A DNA stretch of 6,626 nucleotides from Candidatus Peregrinibacteria bacterium (GTDB lineage: Bacteria; Patescibacteriota; Gracilibacteria; UBA1369; UM-FILTER-53-11), in the NCBI GenBank assembly GCA_023245725.1, contig JAHFJU010000073.1, positions 1 to 6,626 on the forward strand, written 5' to 3'. Positions 1 to 5,652 of this stretch are shown in pieces (position 1 is the first letter of the stretch; every line of letters begins with the position of its first letter). The translations under genes and the position numbers were made by a program. The notes under the pieces are model-generated. The model was not told where the DNA came from and did no database searches. It saw only the letters and a program-made list of their open reading frames with translations.

Positions 1-1153
1 CAAATGAACGGCCAAGCGCCATAATTTCTCCAACAGATTTCATTTCAGTCGAAATCTCCTGTGAAACTTTTTTGAATTTCCCCAAATCCCATCGAGGAAT
101 TTTCAGCGCAACATAATCAAGTGCCGGTTCAAAAAATGCCGATGTGGTTTTTGTGATCGAATTTTTAATATCTGAAAGGCGGTATCCGAGTGACAATTTT
201 GCCGCGATGTACGCTAGCGGATAGCCAGTTGCTTTCGATGCCAAAGCCGATGAGCGCGATAAACGTGCGTTTACCTCTATCACGCGATACTCCATAGAAA
301 GCGGGTCAAGAGCATACTGAATATTGCACTCGCCGATAATTCCAAGGTGCCGAATAGTGCGAATCGAAATTTCACGCAGCATGTGATATTCCTCGTTACT
401 AAGTGTTTGCGATGGAGCAATGACAATGCTTTCACCCGTGTGAATTCCGAGCGGATCAAAGTTTTCCATGTTGCAAACGGTCACGCAGTTGTCGAACTGG
501 TCGCGCACAACTTCGTACTCAATTTCTTTCCAGCCTTTTAAACACTCTTCAACAAGTACTTGCGGAGAAAATGCAAAAGCAACTTCGATTAATGAGTTAA
601 GCTCGTTTTTGTTGTATGCAAGCCCTGAACCCTTGCCTCCAAGCGCAAATCCTGCACGCACAATAACCGGGTATCCGATTTTTTCTGCTGCGATTCTTGC
701 CGCCGAAATATTTTCACAAGCGGTGCTTTTTGGGTAGCGAACGCCGACCGCGTCTAATTCTTTTTTAAATAATTCACGATCTTCTGTTGCGGCAATTGCA
801 GATACAGGAGTTCCCAAAACACTAACACCATATTTTTTTAAAACGCCGGTTTTTTCCAGCTCTAAGCCGCAATTAAGCGCTGTTTGTCCGCCAAAACTCA
901 ATAAAATGCTGTCAGGTTTTTCTTTAACGATAACTTTTTCAACGAAATATGGATTTACAGGCAAAAAATAGACCTCGTCCGCGAGCTGGCGAGAGGTCTG
1001 ATTTGTAGCAATATTTGGATTTATAAGAACCGTTTTAATCCCCTCTTCTTTTAGGGCTTTGATGGCTTGAGAACCTGAGTAATCGAATTCTCCAGCTTCG
1101 CCAATTTTAAGCGCTCCAGAGCCGAGCACGAGTACTTTTTTAGGGAGTTTCAT
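1..1153 (-). CDS. carB: Carbamoyl-phosphate synthase large chain, N-terminal part (runs off left edge)
   Basis: The large chain makes carbamoyl phosphate from bicarbonate, ammonia and two ATP for pyrimidine and arginine synthesis. Only the first 384 residues are in the window, of about 1070 in the family, so this is the pre-ATP-grasp and first ATP-grasp (carboxyphosphate) half. The ATG at 1153-1151 gives the normal family N-terminus, with GSGALKIGEAGEFDYSGSQ at 11-29 and FGGQTALNCG at 87-96. By alignment from memory with E. coli CarB, the ATP and metal ligands are present: R126, R166 with the glycine loop ALGGKGSG (170-177), H238 in GIHTGES, Q279, E293, N295 and R297 in EVNARLSRSSALASKATGYP. 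Signatures such as NPNIAT, LKGWKEIEYEVVRD, GECNIQYAL and EVNARLSRSS follow the CAD/CPS1-like branch rather than the E. coli type. No in-frame stop occurs. It lies 72 nt after the preceding gene, and carA is not in the window. Identification is secure; the C-terminal synthetase half and allosteric domain cannot be seen. Confidence 0.97.
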   Translation of the reverse strand, partial: MKLPKKVLVLGSGALKIGEAGEFDYSGSQAIKALKEEGIKTVLINPNIATNQTSRQLADEVYFLPVNPYFVEKVIVKEKPDSILLSFGGQTALNCGLELEKTGVLKKYGVSVLGTPVSAIAATEDRELFKKELDAVGVRYPKSTACENISAARIAAEKIGYPVIVRAGFALGGKGSGLAYNKNELNSLIEVAFAFSPQVLVEECLKGWKEIEYEVVRDQFDNCVTVCNMENFDPLGIHTGESIVIAPSQTLSNEEYHMLREISIRTIRHLGIIGECNIQYALDPLSMEYRVIEVNARLSRSSALASKATGYPLAYIAAKLSLGYRLSDIKNSITKTTSAFFEPALDYVALKIPRWDLGKFKKVSQEISTEMKSVGEIMALGRSF

Positions 1154-1168
1154 AGGTCTTTGCGCGAG

Positions 1169-1197
1169 AGTATAGCGATTAACGGCCAATACGTCGA
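1169..1197 (-). promoter_or_regulatory. Probable carB promoter (TCGACG - 17 bp - TATACT)
   Basis: On the minus strand a TCGACG (-35, four of six matches to consensus; 1197-1192) and a TATACT (-10, five of six; 1174-1169) are separated by exactly 17 bp, in the 72-nt gap before carB. Transcription would begin near 1162, leaving a leader of only about 9 nt, too short for a Shine-Dalgarno site; none is seen. This suggests carB is at least partly transcribed separately from the membrane protein gene upstream. Predicted by eye only. Confidence 0.5.
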
Positions 1198-1225
1198 GGT
1201 TTTAGCTTTTGCGTCGTTGGAATGA

Positions 1226-1729
1226 TTATTGCGCGCGTCTTCGGCGAGGTCGAACAGTAGTATCTGTTGTTGTTGCGTCAGTGCTTGGAGGGGTTGCCAA
1301 GTTGATTTCGCCAGCAGTTGCTTGAGTTGCCGAAGGCTGTGTTGCCGTCGAATTCGTGTCAGTGGTTGGAGTTGTTCCAGACTGTGAATCAGTAGTGGTT
1401 GAAGTCTCGGTTGTCGCTGTGTCCGATGAGGCTGCAGCCGTGTCGCTGGTTGAGTCAGATGCAAGCGCTGGAGAGTCTCCGCCATCTATAACTGGTGTAT
1501 CTGAGGCGTTTGATGAGTCACCAGAAACAATAAATGTTGAGTAAACAAAAAATCCGCCGCCACCGAGGGCCAAAATCGCCCCGATAATTATTGCAATGAC
1601 TAGAAGTTTCATGTTCCTTTTTGGCATTGGAGCGTTTTTAGCAACAATTTTTGAAGGATTGAAATCTGCGTTTAGATTTGGAGTTATTTTAGGTGCTGAA
1701 GGTGAAGGCGTTGTTTGTTGCTGAGTCAT
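1226..1729 (-). CDS. Ser/Thr-rich single-pass membrane protein, function unknown
   Basis: I do not recognise a family. The 167-residue protein has a Gln/Thr/Pro-rich start (1-37) ending in a basic patch KRNMK, one hydrophobic helix at about 41-68 (LLVIAIIIGAILALGGGGFF...), then a low-complexity stretch (69-157) in which nearly half the residues are Ser or Thr, with Ala, Asp, Pro and Gly making up most of the rest. It ends in a strongly basic tail, RPRRRRAQ. The positive residues before the helix predict the N-terminus inside and the Ser/Thr stretch outside, so the tail would be a flexible, possibly glycosylated, surface stalk. It has no cysteines, no sorting motif and no catalytic motif. The ATG at 1729 is 9 nt after the comM stop, so it is probably co-transcribed with comM; the sequence before the start is an A-run with no ribosome binding site. 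A TGaTAAAAT extended -10-like sequence (1760-1752) inside the end of comM could also serve it. The reading frame is supported by the intact helix and by consistent composition, but the low-complexity part leaves open frames elsewhere too. Confidence 0.82.
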   Translation of the reverse strand: MTQQQTTPSPSAPKITPNLNADFNPSKIVAKNAPMPKRNMKLLVIAIIIGAILALGGGGFFVYSTFIVSGDSSNASDTPVIDGGDSPALASDSTSDTAAASSDTATTETSTTTDSQSGTTPTTDTNSTATQPSATQATAGEINLATPPSTDATTTDTTVRPRRRRAQ

Positions 1730-1738
1730 ATTTTTTTG

Positions 1739-3286
1739 TTAGGTTGGTCGTATTTTATCATACCGTGTTTCGGAACTAAGAGAGAGAGCTTCAGTAATGT
1801 CATTTTCATCTATTTCGTCACGTTCTTCTATGTCGGCTATCGTTCGTGCAAGTTTAAGCGTTCTGGTTATTGAGCGCCCAGAATGAAGGTCGTTTTTAAA
1901 ATATGTTTTGAGGATTTTTTGCGCGCTATCTGACAGTGGACAAAATTCATCGACCTGCTTTCTGGTGAGATATCCGTTCAATGTTCCACGGCGCGATTGC
2001 ATGCTTCTCGCAATCACAATTTGTTTGAGCGCAATAATTGTTTCGGTTGCAGACTTTTTCTTTTCTTTTGCGTGCTCTGAAAACACATCGCCGATTGGTC
2101 GTCGTGGAACAGAAATCACGCAATCTATACGATCTAGTAGAGGGCCGGAAAGTTTTTTCAAATATCGTTGGCGTTGGTTTGGTAAGCATGTGCAGCGTTT
2201 TTCTTCATCGCCGTAATATCCGCATGGGCATGGGTTAGTAGCCGCAACAAACATAAATCGTGCCGGATAATCTACTCCGCCAGTTAGACGGCTAACTGTA
2301 ATTACACCCGATTCTAGCGGTTGGCGAAGCGCATCAAGTGTTGCCTGCGGAAATTCCAAAAGCTCGTCGGCGAAAAGAATTCCATTATGAGCTAGCGAAA
2401 TTTCTCCGGGTTTTGCGTATGTTCCGCCACCGATTAGTGCAGTAAGTGGTGTAGATTGGTGAATCGAGCGAAAAGGTGGAACGTCTATAAGTGAGGTCGC
2501 TTCATTTAACAGTCCTGCGATCGAGTAAATTTTAGTTGTTTCTAGAGCCTGTAGCTCGTTAAGACGTGGCATTATCGTCGCGAGCGTGCGAGCGAGCGTT
2601 GATTTTCCTGCTCCGGGGGCGCCATGAAATAAAATGTGATGAAAACCGGCTGCTGCAATAATTGTCGCGCGTTTTATTGTTTCGTTACCATCTAGGTCGT
2701 CGAGCATTGCGCTAAATGCAGGTGTTTCTTGCCTATTATTGTTCGACTTTATTTCTTCTATTTTTTGCGGATTTATTTCACCTTTTAAAATCCCAACTAC
2801 TTCAAATAAATGGCTTACGCCAATGCATTCAATGCCCGAAATCAGGCTTGCTTCTATGGCATTCTCTTTGGGAACAATAATGCGCGTACAACCTGTTTTG
2901 AGGGCGCACTCGCTCATCGCGAGTGCGCCCGATATTCTTCTTACGCTTCCGTCGAGCGCCAATTCCCCTACCACTAGCGTGTTTGAAAGTGCGTTTTTTG
3001 GAATTTGTTCGCTCCTCACTAAAATGCTTAACGCAATTGGTAAATCGAAAAGCGGACCATGTTTGCGAATGTCTGCCGGCGCAAGATTTACAATTTTTTT
3101 ATTCTGCGGATACGTGCAGCCACTATTTTTAATTGCAGCTTTTATACGCTCCTTAGATTCTTGAACAGAGGTATCGCCAAGCCCGACGATTGTGAATGCA
3201 GGAAGCCCAGTATGAATGTCGCACTCTACTTCAATTCTCTCGGCAGTGAGGCCGCAAATTGTTGCTGAAAATACTTTTGAGGTCAT
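1739..3286 (-). CDS. comM: ComM/YifB family Mg-chelatase-like AAA+ ATPase
   Basis: ComM-type proteins are AAA+ hexameric helicases that drive branch migration of incoming single-stranded DNA during natural transformation; that role is known in Vibrio and inferred here. The protein is 515 residues from the ATG at 3286, normal family length. In numbering from that ATG: a Lon-protease-like N-terminal domain (about 5-165, with GLPAFTIVGL and INLAPAD-like VNLAPADIRKHGP), the ChlI AAA+ domain (about 195-395) with Walker A GAPGAGKST (222-230), Walker B GILFADE (302-308), a four-cysteine cluster in ATNPCPCGYYG...RCTC (C353, C355, C365, C367), the LSGPLLDRID motif, and the C-terminal Mg-chelatase helical domain with SGRSITRTLKLARTIAD (about 469-485). 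The reading frame extends two codons further to a TTG at 3292; I prefer the ATG because MTSKVFSATICGL matches the usual start. Walker B has FADE where most relatives have FLDE. No frameshift or truncation. A strong inverted repeat lies inside the gene (2902-2930). Confidence 0.95.
   Translation of the reverse strand: MTSKVFSATICGLTAERIEVECDIHTGLPAFTIVGLGDTSVQESKERIKAAIKNSGCTYPQNKKIVNLAPADIRKHGPLFDLPIALSILVRSEQIPKNALSNTLVVGELALDGSVRRISGALAMSECALKTGCTRIIVPKENAIEASLISGIECIGVSHLFEVVGILKGEINPQKIEEIKSNNNRQETPAFSAMLDDLDGNETIKRATIIAAAGFHHILFHGAPGAGKSTLARTLATIMPRLNELQALETTKIYSIAGLLNEATSLIDVPPFRSIHQSTPLTALIGGGTYAKPGEISLAHNGILFADELLEFPQATLDALRQPLESGVITVSRLTGGVDYPARFMFVAATNPCPCGYYGDEEKRCTCLPNQRQRYLKKLSGPLLDRIDCVISVPRRPIGDVFSEHAKEKKKSATETIIALKQIVIARSMQSRRGTLNGYLTRKQVDEFCPLSDSAQKILKTYFKNDLHSGRSITRTLKLARTIADIEERDEIDENDITEALSLSSETRYDKIRPT
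2902..2930. repeat. Perfect 12-bp GC-rich inverted repeat inside comM
   Basis: GGGCGCACTCGC (2902-2913) is followed by a 5-nt loop TCATC and the exact reverse complement GCGAGTGCGCCC (2919-2930). Ten of the twelve stem pairs are G-C, in a gene that is otherwise fairly AT-rich. It falls in the N-terminal Lon-like domain, encoding a GALAMSECAL segment. No T-run follows on either strand, so it is not an intrinsic terminator. The arms are seen directly; any role is unknown. Confidence 0.85.
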
Positions 3287-3308
3287 GGCCAATTGTCTAC
3301 CACTTCGA

Positions 3309-3326
3309 AATGAACAAATAATGAAC
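3309..3326. repeat. Two AATGAAC copies 11 bp apart in the pre-comM gap
   Basis: The heptamer AATGAAC occurs at 3309-3315 and again at 3320-3326, one helical turn apart, in the 79-nt gap between the PEGA gene and comM. A related AACATGAA follows at 3329-3336. This spacing could suit a DNA-binding protein, but in AT-rich DNA it may be chance. The gap has no clear terminator and only a weak -10-like GACAAT at 3297-3292. Confidence 0.3.
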
Positions 3327-3365
3327 GGAACATGAATTATTTCTGAAAAATCCTATGTTTGTATC

Positions 3366-4643
3366 TTATTTCACAATTTCAAAGATTTCTTTTTCTATTC
3401 TTAAAAGTAGTAATTTATTTACATTCGCCATGTCGATAATTTTCTGATTTTCGGCGAGCGGAATACTTAGTAAGGTTTTTGTTTTCTGAGTAGCGATGTC
3501 TAATTCTGTAAGATACACGGTGTAACGCGATTCTTTGTTTATGTTATCGAGAACATCTGTGCTCGACGCGTCGCTTACCTCTCCGTCTGAATTTGAAATT
3601 TGAGCTATTTGTGAGATTACATCTTCAATCGAAGTTTGCGATGCTCCACCGTTTATGTCGGTCTTTTCTTTTGTAAAGTAAACAAGGTGAGAATCATCGG
3701 CACGGGCGACAATTCCGCCAATCGCTTTCGGAAGTACAATCGCATTTTCGGTTCCGTAGTTTGTGAGTGGAACGGCATTTATACGAGTTTCATTAAGAGT
3801 AGTTTTTTCTGAAAAGATCGCAAATCCGTCTGCAAATCCTAATAATTCGGCAGTTGTATTAAGTGGAATTCTCTTCTTTGAAAGGTTTTTCACGTCGACT
3901 AAATAATGTACTTTTTCTTTGTCGAGGTCGCTCACAATAAGAAAATCTCCTGAAGGGTCAGCCGCTACAAATGGGGCAACAAGCGCGCGTTCAAATCGAA
4001 CAATCTGAGTGTCTGCGGTCGCTCCATATAAATAAATTGTTTGGGTTTTATCTGCATCTAATCCTATAAAAACTATTGATTCACCTGCCCATGAAAATCG
4101 TGTTTGAGGTGTAATTGTTAATTCAGAGACTAGCCCTGTTTTGGCTGAATATAGCCCTAATTTTGAGTCGATCGTAACGATGGCTTGCTGAGCAGATGGG
4201 CTAAATATTGCCCGCGTGGCAGCTTTAGGAAAGTTTGGCAAATCGGTCGGCGCACTTAAAATGCTTGAAAGCGGAAAACTCGAAGGAATCGCATGGTCAA
4301 CATATTTTTTTATCGTAGGAACTACTGAAAAACGTGCAGTAATCGGAGTCTGTGCAAATCGCTCAACGTTGATTGATTGAGTGTCGTCAAAGTACCCTGC
4401 GCGTCTAAAAGTAACGGAATATTGACGTGGTTTTAGCGTTATTGAACATGGTGGAGATTGGCATTCGATAGTATCGCCATTGACGTACGCGCTCATTGGT
4501 CCGTCAGCTAGAAGAACCAATGTTCCGTGGTTTATGAAGAGCTCCCAAATTGCAAGTCCGGCTGCGACAGAAAGTGAAAAAATCAAAAAAACGATTGCTT
4601 GTTTTTTAGATGGTGTGTGCGGATTTGTTAGTGTTTTTAACAC
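3366..4643 (-). CDS. Membrane-anchored PEGA-domain protein with propeller-like C-terminal region
   Basis: A 425-residue envelope protein of unknown specific function. A short cytoplasmic start with basic residues (PSKKQ, 11-15) leads into one membrane helix (about 16-37), which acts as signal anchor. Residues about 40-108 match the PEGA pattern: G-T-L-V-L, then AYVNGDTIECQSPPCSITLKPRQYSVTFRRAGY, with the hallmark short strands, the Pro-Cys before the L-x-P-x-x-Y strand, and the closing G-Y. C61 and C66 could form a disulfide outside the cell. The rest (about 130-425) has repeating strand pairs such as AIFSPSAQQAIVTI and FVAADPSGDFLIVSD, reminiscent of TolB/WD40-like propeller blades; this is a pattern judgement, not a confirmed fold. 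An acidic, Ser-rich insert lies near 338-372. The start is GTG (4643-4641): no ATG is available in frame between the upstream TGA and the membrane helix, and a promoter lies just 6 nt before it. PEGA proteins are common in cell-surface settings, including candidate-phyla genomes. Confidence 0.88.
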   Translation of the reverse strand: MLKTLTNPHTPSKKQAIVFLIFSLSVAAGLAIWELFINHGTLVLLADGPMSAYVNGDTIECQSPPCSITLKPRQYSVTFRRAGYFDDTQSINVERFAQTPITARFSVVPTIKKYVDHAIPSSFPLSSILSAPTDLPNFPKAATRAIFSPSAQQAIVTIDSKLGLYSAKTGLVSELTITPQTRFSWAGESIVFIGLDADKTQTIYLYGATADTQIVRFERALVAPFVAADPSGDFLIVSDLDKEKVHYLVDVKNLSKKRIPLNTTAELLGFADGFAIFSEKTTLNETRINAVPLTNYGTENAIVLPKAIGGIVARADDSHLVYFTKEKTDINGGASQTSIEDVISQIAQISNSDGEVSDASSTDVLDNINKESRYTVYLTELDIATQKTKTLLSIPLAENQKIIDMANVNKLLLLRIEKEIFEIVK

Positions 4644-4649
4644 GCCGCC

Positions 4650-4678
4650 ATTATGTTCCGCTAAATCGACCCTGTCTA
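4650..4678 (-). promoter_or_regulatory. Promoter of the PEGA gene, predicted leaderless (TAGACA - 17 bp - CATAAT)
   Basis: TAGACA (-35, five of six; 4678-4673) and CATAAT (-10, five of six; 4655-4650) are separated by 17 bp on the minus strand. With the usual spacing, transcription would start at 4643, which is the G of the GTG start codon itself, so the mRNA would have no leader. The -35 box overlaps the TAG stop codon of yraN (4678-4676). A full-consensus TTGACA lies 11 bp further upstream (4689-4684) but has no good -10 at 16-18 bp. Predicted by eye only. Confidence 0.55.
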
Positions 4679-5065
4679 ACCCATGTCAACATTTTTAATG
4701 TGCAATATTTTTTTTACGAGCAGATTTTTTACATCGAGAGTTAGATCAATTACGTCGAAGCGTATTTTTGAGAAATTAATTTGAGAGGATTTTTGGCGCT
4801 GTAAATATTCGCTCATTGTTCGTTTTAGAAATCTTTTCTTGTTGATAGTAATTGCGTCGACACCACTCCCGAAGCTCTGCTGTGTGCGAGTTTTTACTTC
4901 AACGAAAATAAGTGTCGATTCTTCAGCTAATTCTTTAGGCAATATTTCAAGAGCAACAATGTCTATTTCTCCTCCACGAATTCTAAAATTTTTATCGAGG
5001 ATTTTATAGCCCAGTTCACTCATGTAATTTGCCGCAATATGTTCGCCAATCGCTCCGATATTCAT
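4676..5065 (-). CDS. yraN: YraN (UPF0102) family nuclease-like protein
   Basis: A 129-residue protein of the usual family length. YraN proteins have a PD-(D/E)XK restriction-endonuclease-like fold and are presumed to act on DNA or Holliday-type junctions, but the substrate is not established. Family landmarks are all present: GAIGEHIAANYMSELGYKIL at 4-23 (with E8), the GGEIDIVA motif at 31-38 (E33, D35), FVEVKTR at 54-60 (E56, K58, the E-x-K of the fold), FG at 65-66 and a C-terminal RFDVIDL at 102-108 followed by HIKNV at 122-126. The putative metal-binding set is therefore intact. The ATG at 5065 gives the standard start, and an extended -10 lies 8 nt upstream. The next gene (PEGA) starts 32 nt after its stop. 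It lies two genes from comM; yraN, comM (yifB) and dprA (smf) are often near one another in bacteria, which is consistent with a DNA-processing role. Confidence 0.93.
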   Translation of the reverse strand: MNIGAIGEHIAANYMSELGYKILDKNFRIRGGEIDIVALEILPKELAEESTLIFVEVKTRTQQSFGSGVDAITINKKRFLKRTMSEYLQRQKSSQINFSKIRFDVIDLTLDVKNLLVKKILHIKNVDMG

Positions 5066-5073
5066 ATCGGAAA

Positions 5074-5082
5074 AGTATAACA
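5074..5082 (-). promoter_or_regulatory. Extended -10 promoter of yraN, nearly leaderless (TGtTATACT)
   Basis: On the minus strand TGT precedes TATACT (5079-5074), giving an extended -10 motif with five of six consensus bases; no convincing -35 is seen at 16-18 bp, which extended -10 promoters can tolerate. The -10 box ends 8 nt before the yraN ATG, so the transcript would carry a leader of about 2 nt. Predicted by eye only. Confidence 0.5.
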
Positions 5083-5162
5083 GTCAATTATGAACTAAAC
5101 CTGAAATCATTTCGCTTCTACGATTTCGGTCGTTATTGTTTGCTGAATTGTTGTAGTTTCTC

Positions 5163-5519
5163 TTATTCGGGGATTTTCACTGCTTCGTTTAATGTATCTC
5201 TAGCTGCACGTGCCGTATTTCTGCGTTCTTCGCTTATTTCTTTTGCGACTTCTGGCATCAACTTTAAAACCAGCTCGGCGTATGTACGAGCATATTCAGC
5301 ATCTATCATATTGTCTCCTCCTTTTCGTCGATGCTCATTTAATAGCCACCTTTTTTCTTGCTCATCTTTCATTCCAATTATCTCATCAAATACAGCTTTT
5401 CTTATCGGTGTATCAACATCATTCGGGCGCTCGGTTAGTGGAGATACGGCTGTAGGAATGGCTAACATTGGAGGTAATGTCTCTCTGCTAATTCTGTCGT
5501 CTCTACAAGGCAATTCCAT
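5163..5519 (-). CDS. Hypothetical 118-residue mostly helical protein
   Basis: I do not recognise this protein. From the ATG at 5519 it has 118 residues, soluble, with no signal peptide or membrane segment. The first 40 residues are Pro-rich and probably unstructured (LPPMLAIPTAVSPLTERP). The rest is highly charged and likely helical (AVFDEIIGMKDEQEKRW, then DAEYARTYAELVLKLMPEVAKE and EERRNTARAARDTLNEAV), which could mean coiled-coil or partner-binding helices. One cysteine, C5. The frame also opens to a TTG at 5525, and an internal ATG at 5468 would give a 101-residue form. I favour coding because of its helical amphipathic pattern, tail-to-head fit with yraN (97-nt gap) and a promoter-like sequence upstream. 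A 171-codon frame on the opposite strand overlaps it but reads like an antisense shadow. Similarity searches could show whether it is conserved. Confidence 0.6.
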   Translation of the reverse strand: MELPCRDDRISRETLPPMLAIPTAVSPLTERPNDVDTPIRKAVFDEIIGMKDEQEKRWLLNEHRRKGGDNMIDAEYARTYAELVLKLMPEVAKEISEERRNTARAARDTLNEAVKIPE

Positions 5520-5544
5520 AAGCAATCAAATTAGTGGTTCGTAA

Positions 5545-5573
5545 TATTTACTGTAATCCAGCGTCTTTGTCAA
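5545..5573 (-). promoter_or_regulatory. Possible promoter of the 118-residue gene (TTGACA - 17 bp - TAAATA)
   Basis: A full-consensus TTGACA (5573-5568) lies 17 bp from a weak -10 TAAATA (5550-5545, three of six). Predicted transcription begins near 5538, about 19 nt before the ATG at 5519; no Shine-Dalgarno sequence is present in that leader. It sits in the divergent space between this gene and the aminotransferase. Confidence 0.4.
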
Positions 5574-5652
5574 TACGATCGCGAGCCGAATGCTAGAAAA
5601 AGTTAATAGTACGTTGCTAGAGTGTTCTGGCTTATTTAACTCCTTATTATTC

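Noticed and set aside
347..737. Two plus-strand open frames within the carB region.
   Set aside because: They lie antisense to conserved CarB sequence, which explains their openness.
1150..1485. A 111-codon minus-strand frame overlapping the Ser/Thr-rich gene and the carB start.
   Set aside because: It is a Gln/Leu/Arg-rich frame-shifted reading of the repetitive Ser/Thr codons; the other frame has a clean membrane helix and sensible context.
2902..2930. The comM inverted repeat as an intrinsic terminator.
   Set aside because: No T-run follows the stem on either strand and it lies well inside an intact gene.
2739..3164. A 141-codon plus-strand frame and other open frames opposite comM.
   Set aside because: They are antisense to a well-supported comM reading frame and show no family motifs.
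3287..3292. TTG at 3292-3290 as the start of comM.
   Set aside because: The ATG two codons later gives the normal family N-terminus, and TTG has no better upstream signal.
1226..5165. Possible recoding of TGA (as in Gracilibacteria/SR1), since all five visible stop codons are TAA or TAG.
   Set aside because: More than 1500 codons in carB, comM and the PEGA gene contain no in-frame TGA, which a recoded genome would be expected to use. Five stops are too few to infer anything.
5029..5544. A 171-codon plus-strand frame opposite the 118-residue gene.
   Set aside because: Its product is Ser/Phe/Ile-rich without any family pattern, it overlaps the start of yraN, and the opposite strand gives a more protein-like, charged helical product in line with the neighbouring genes.
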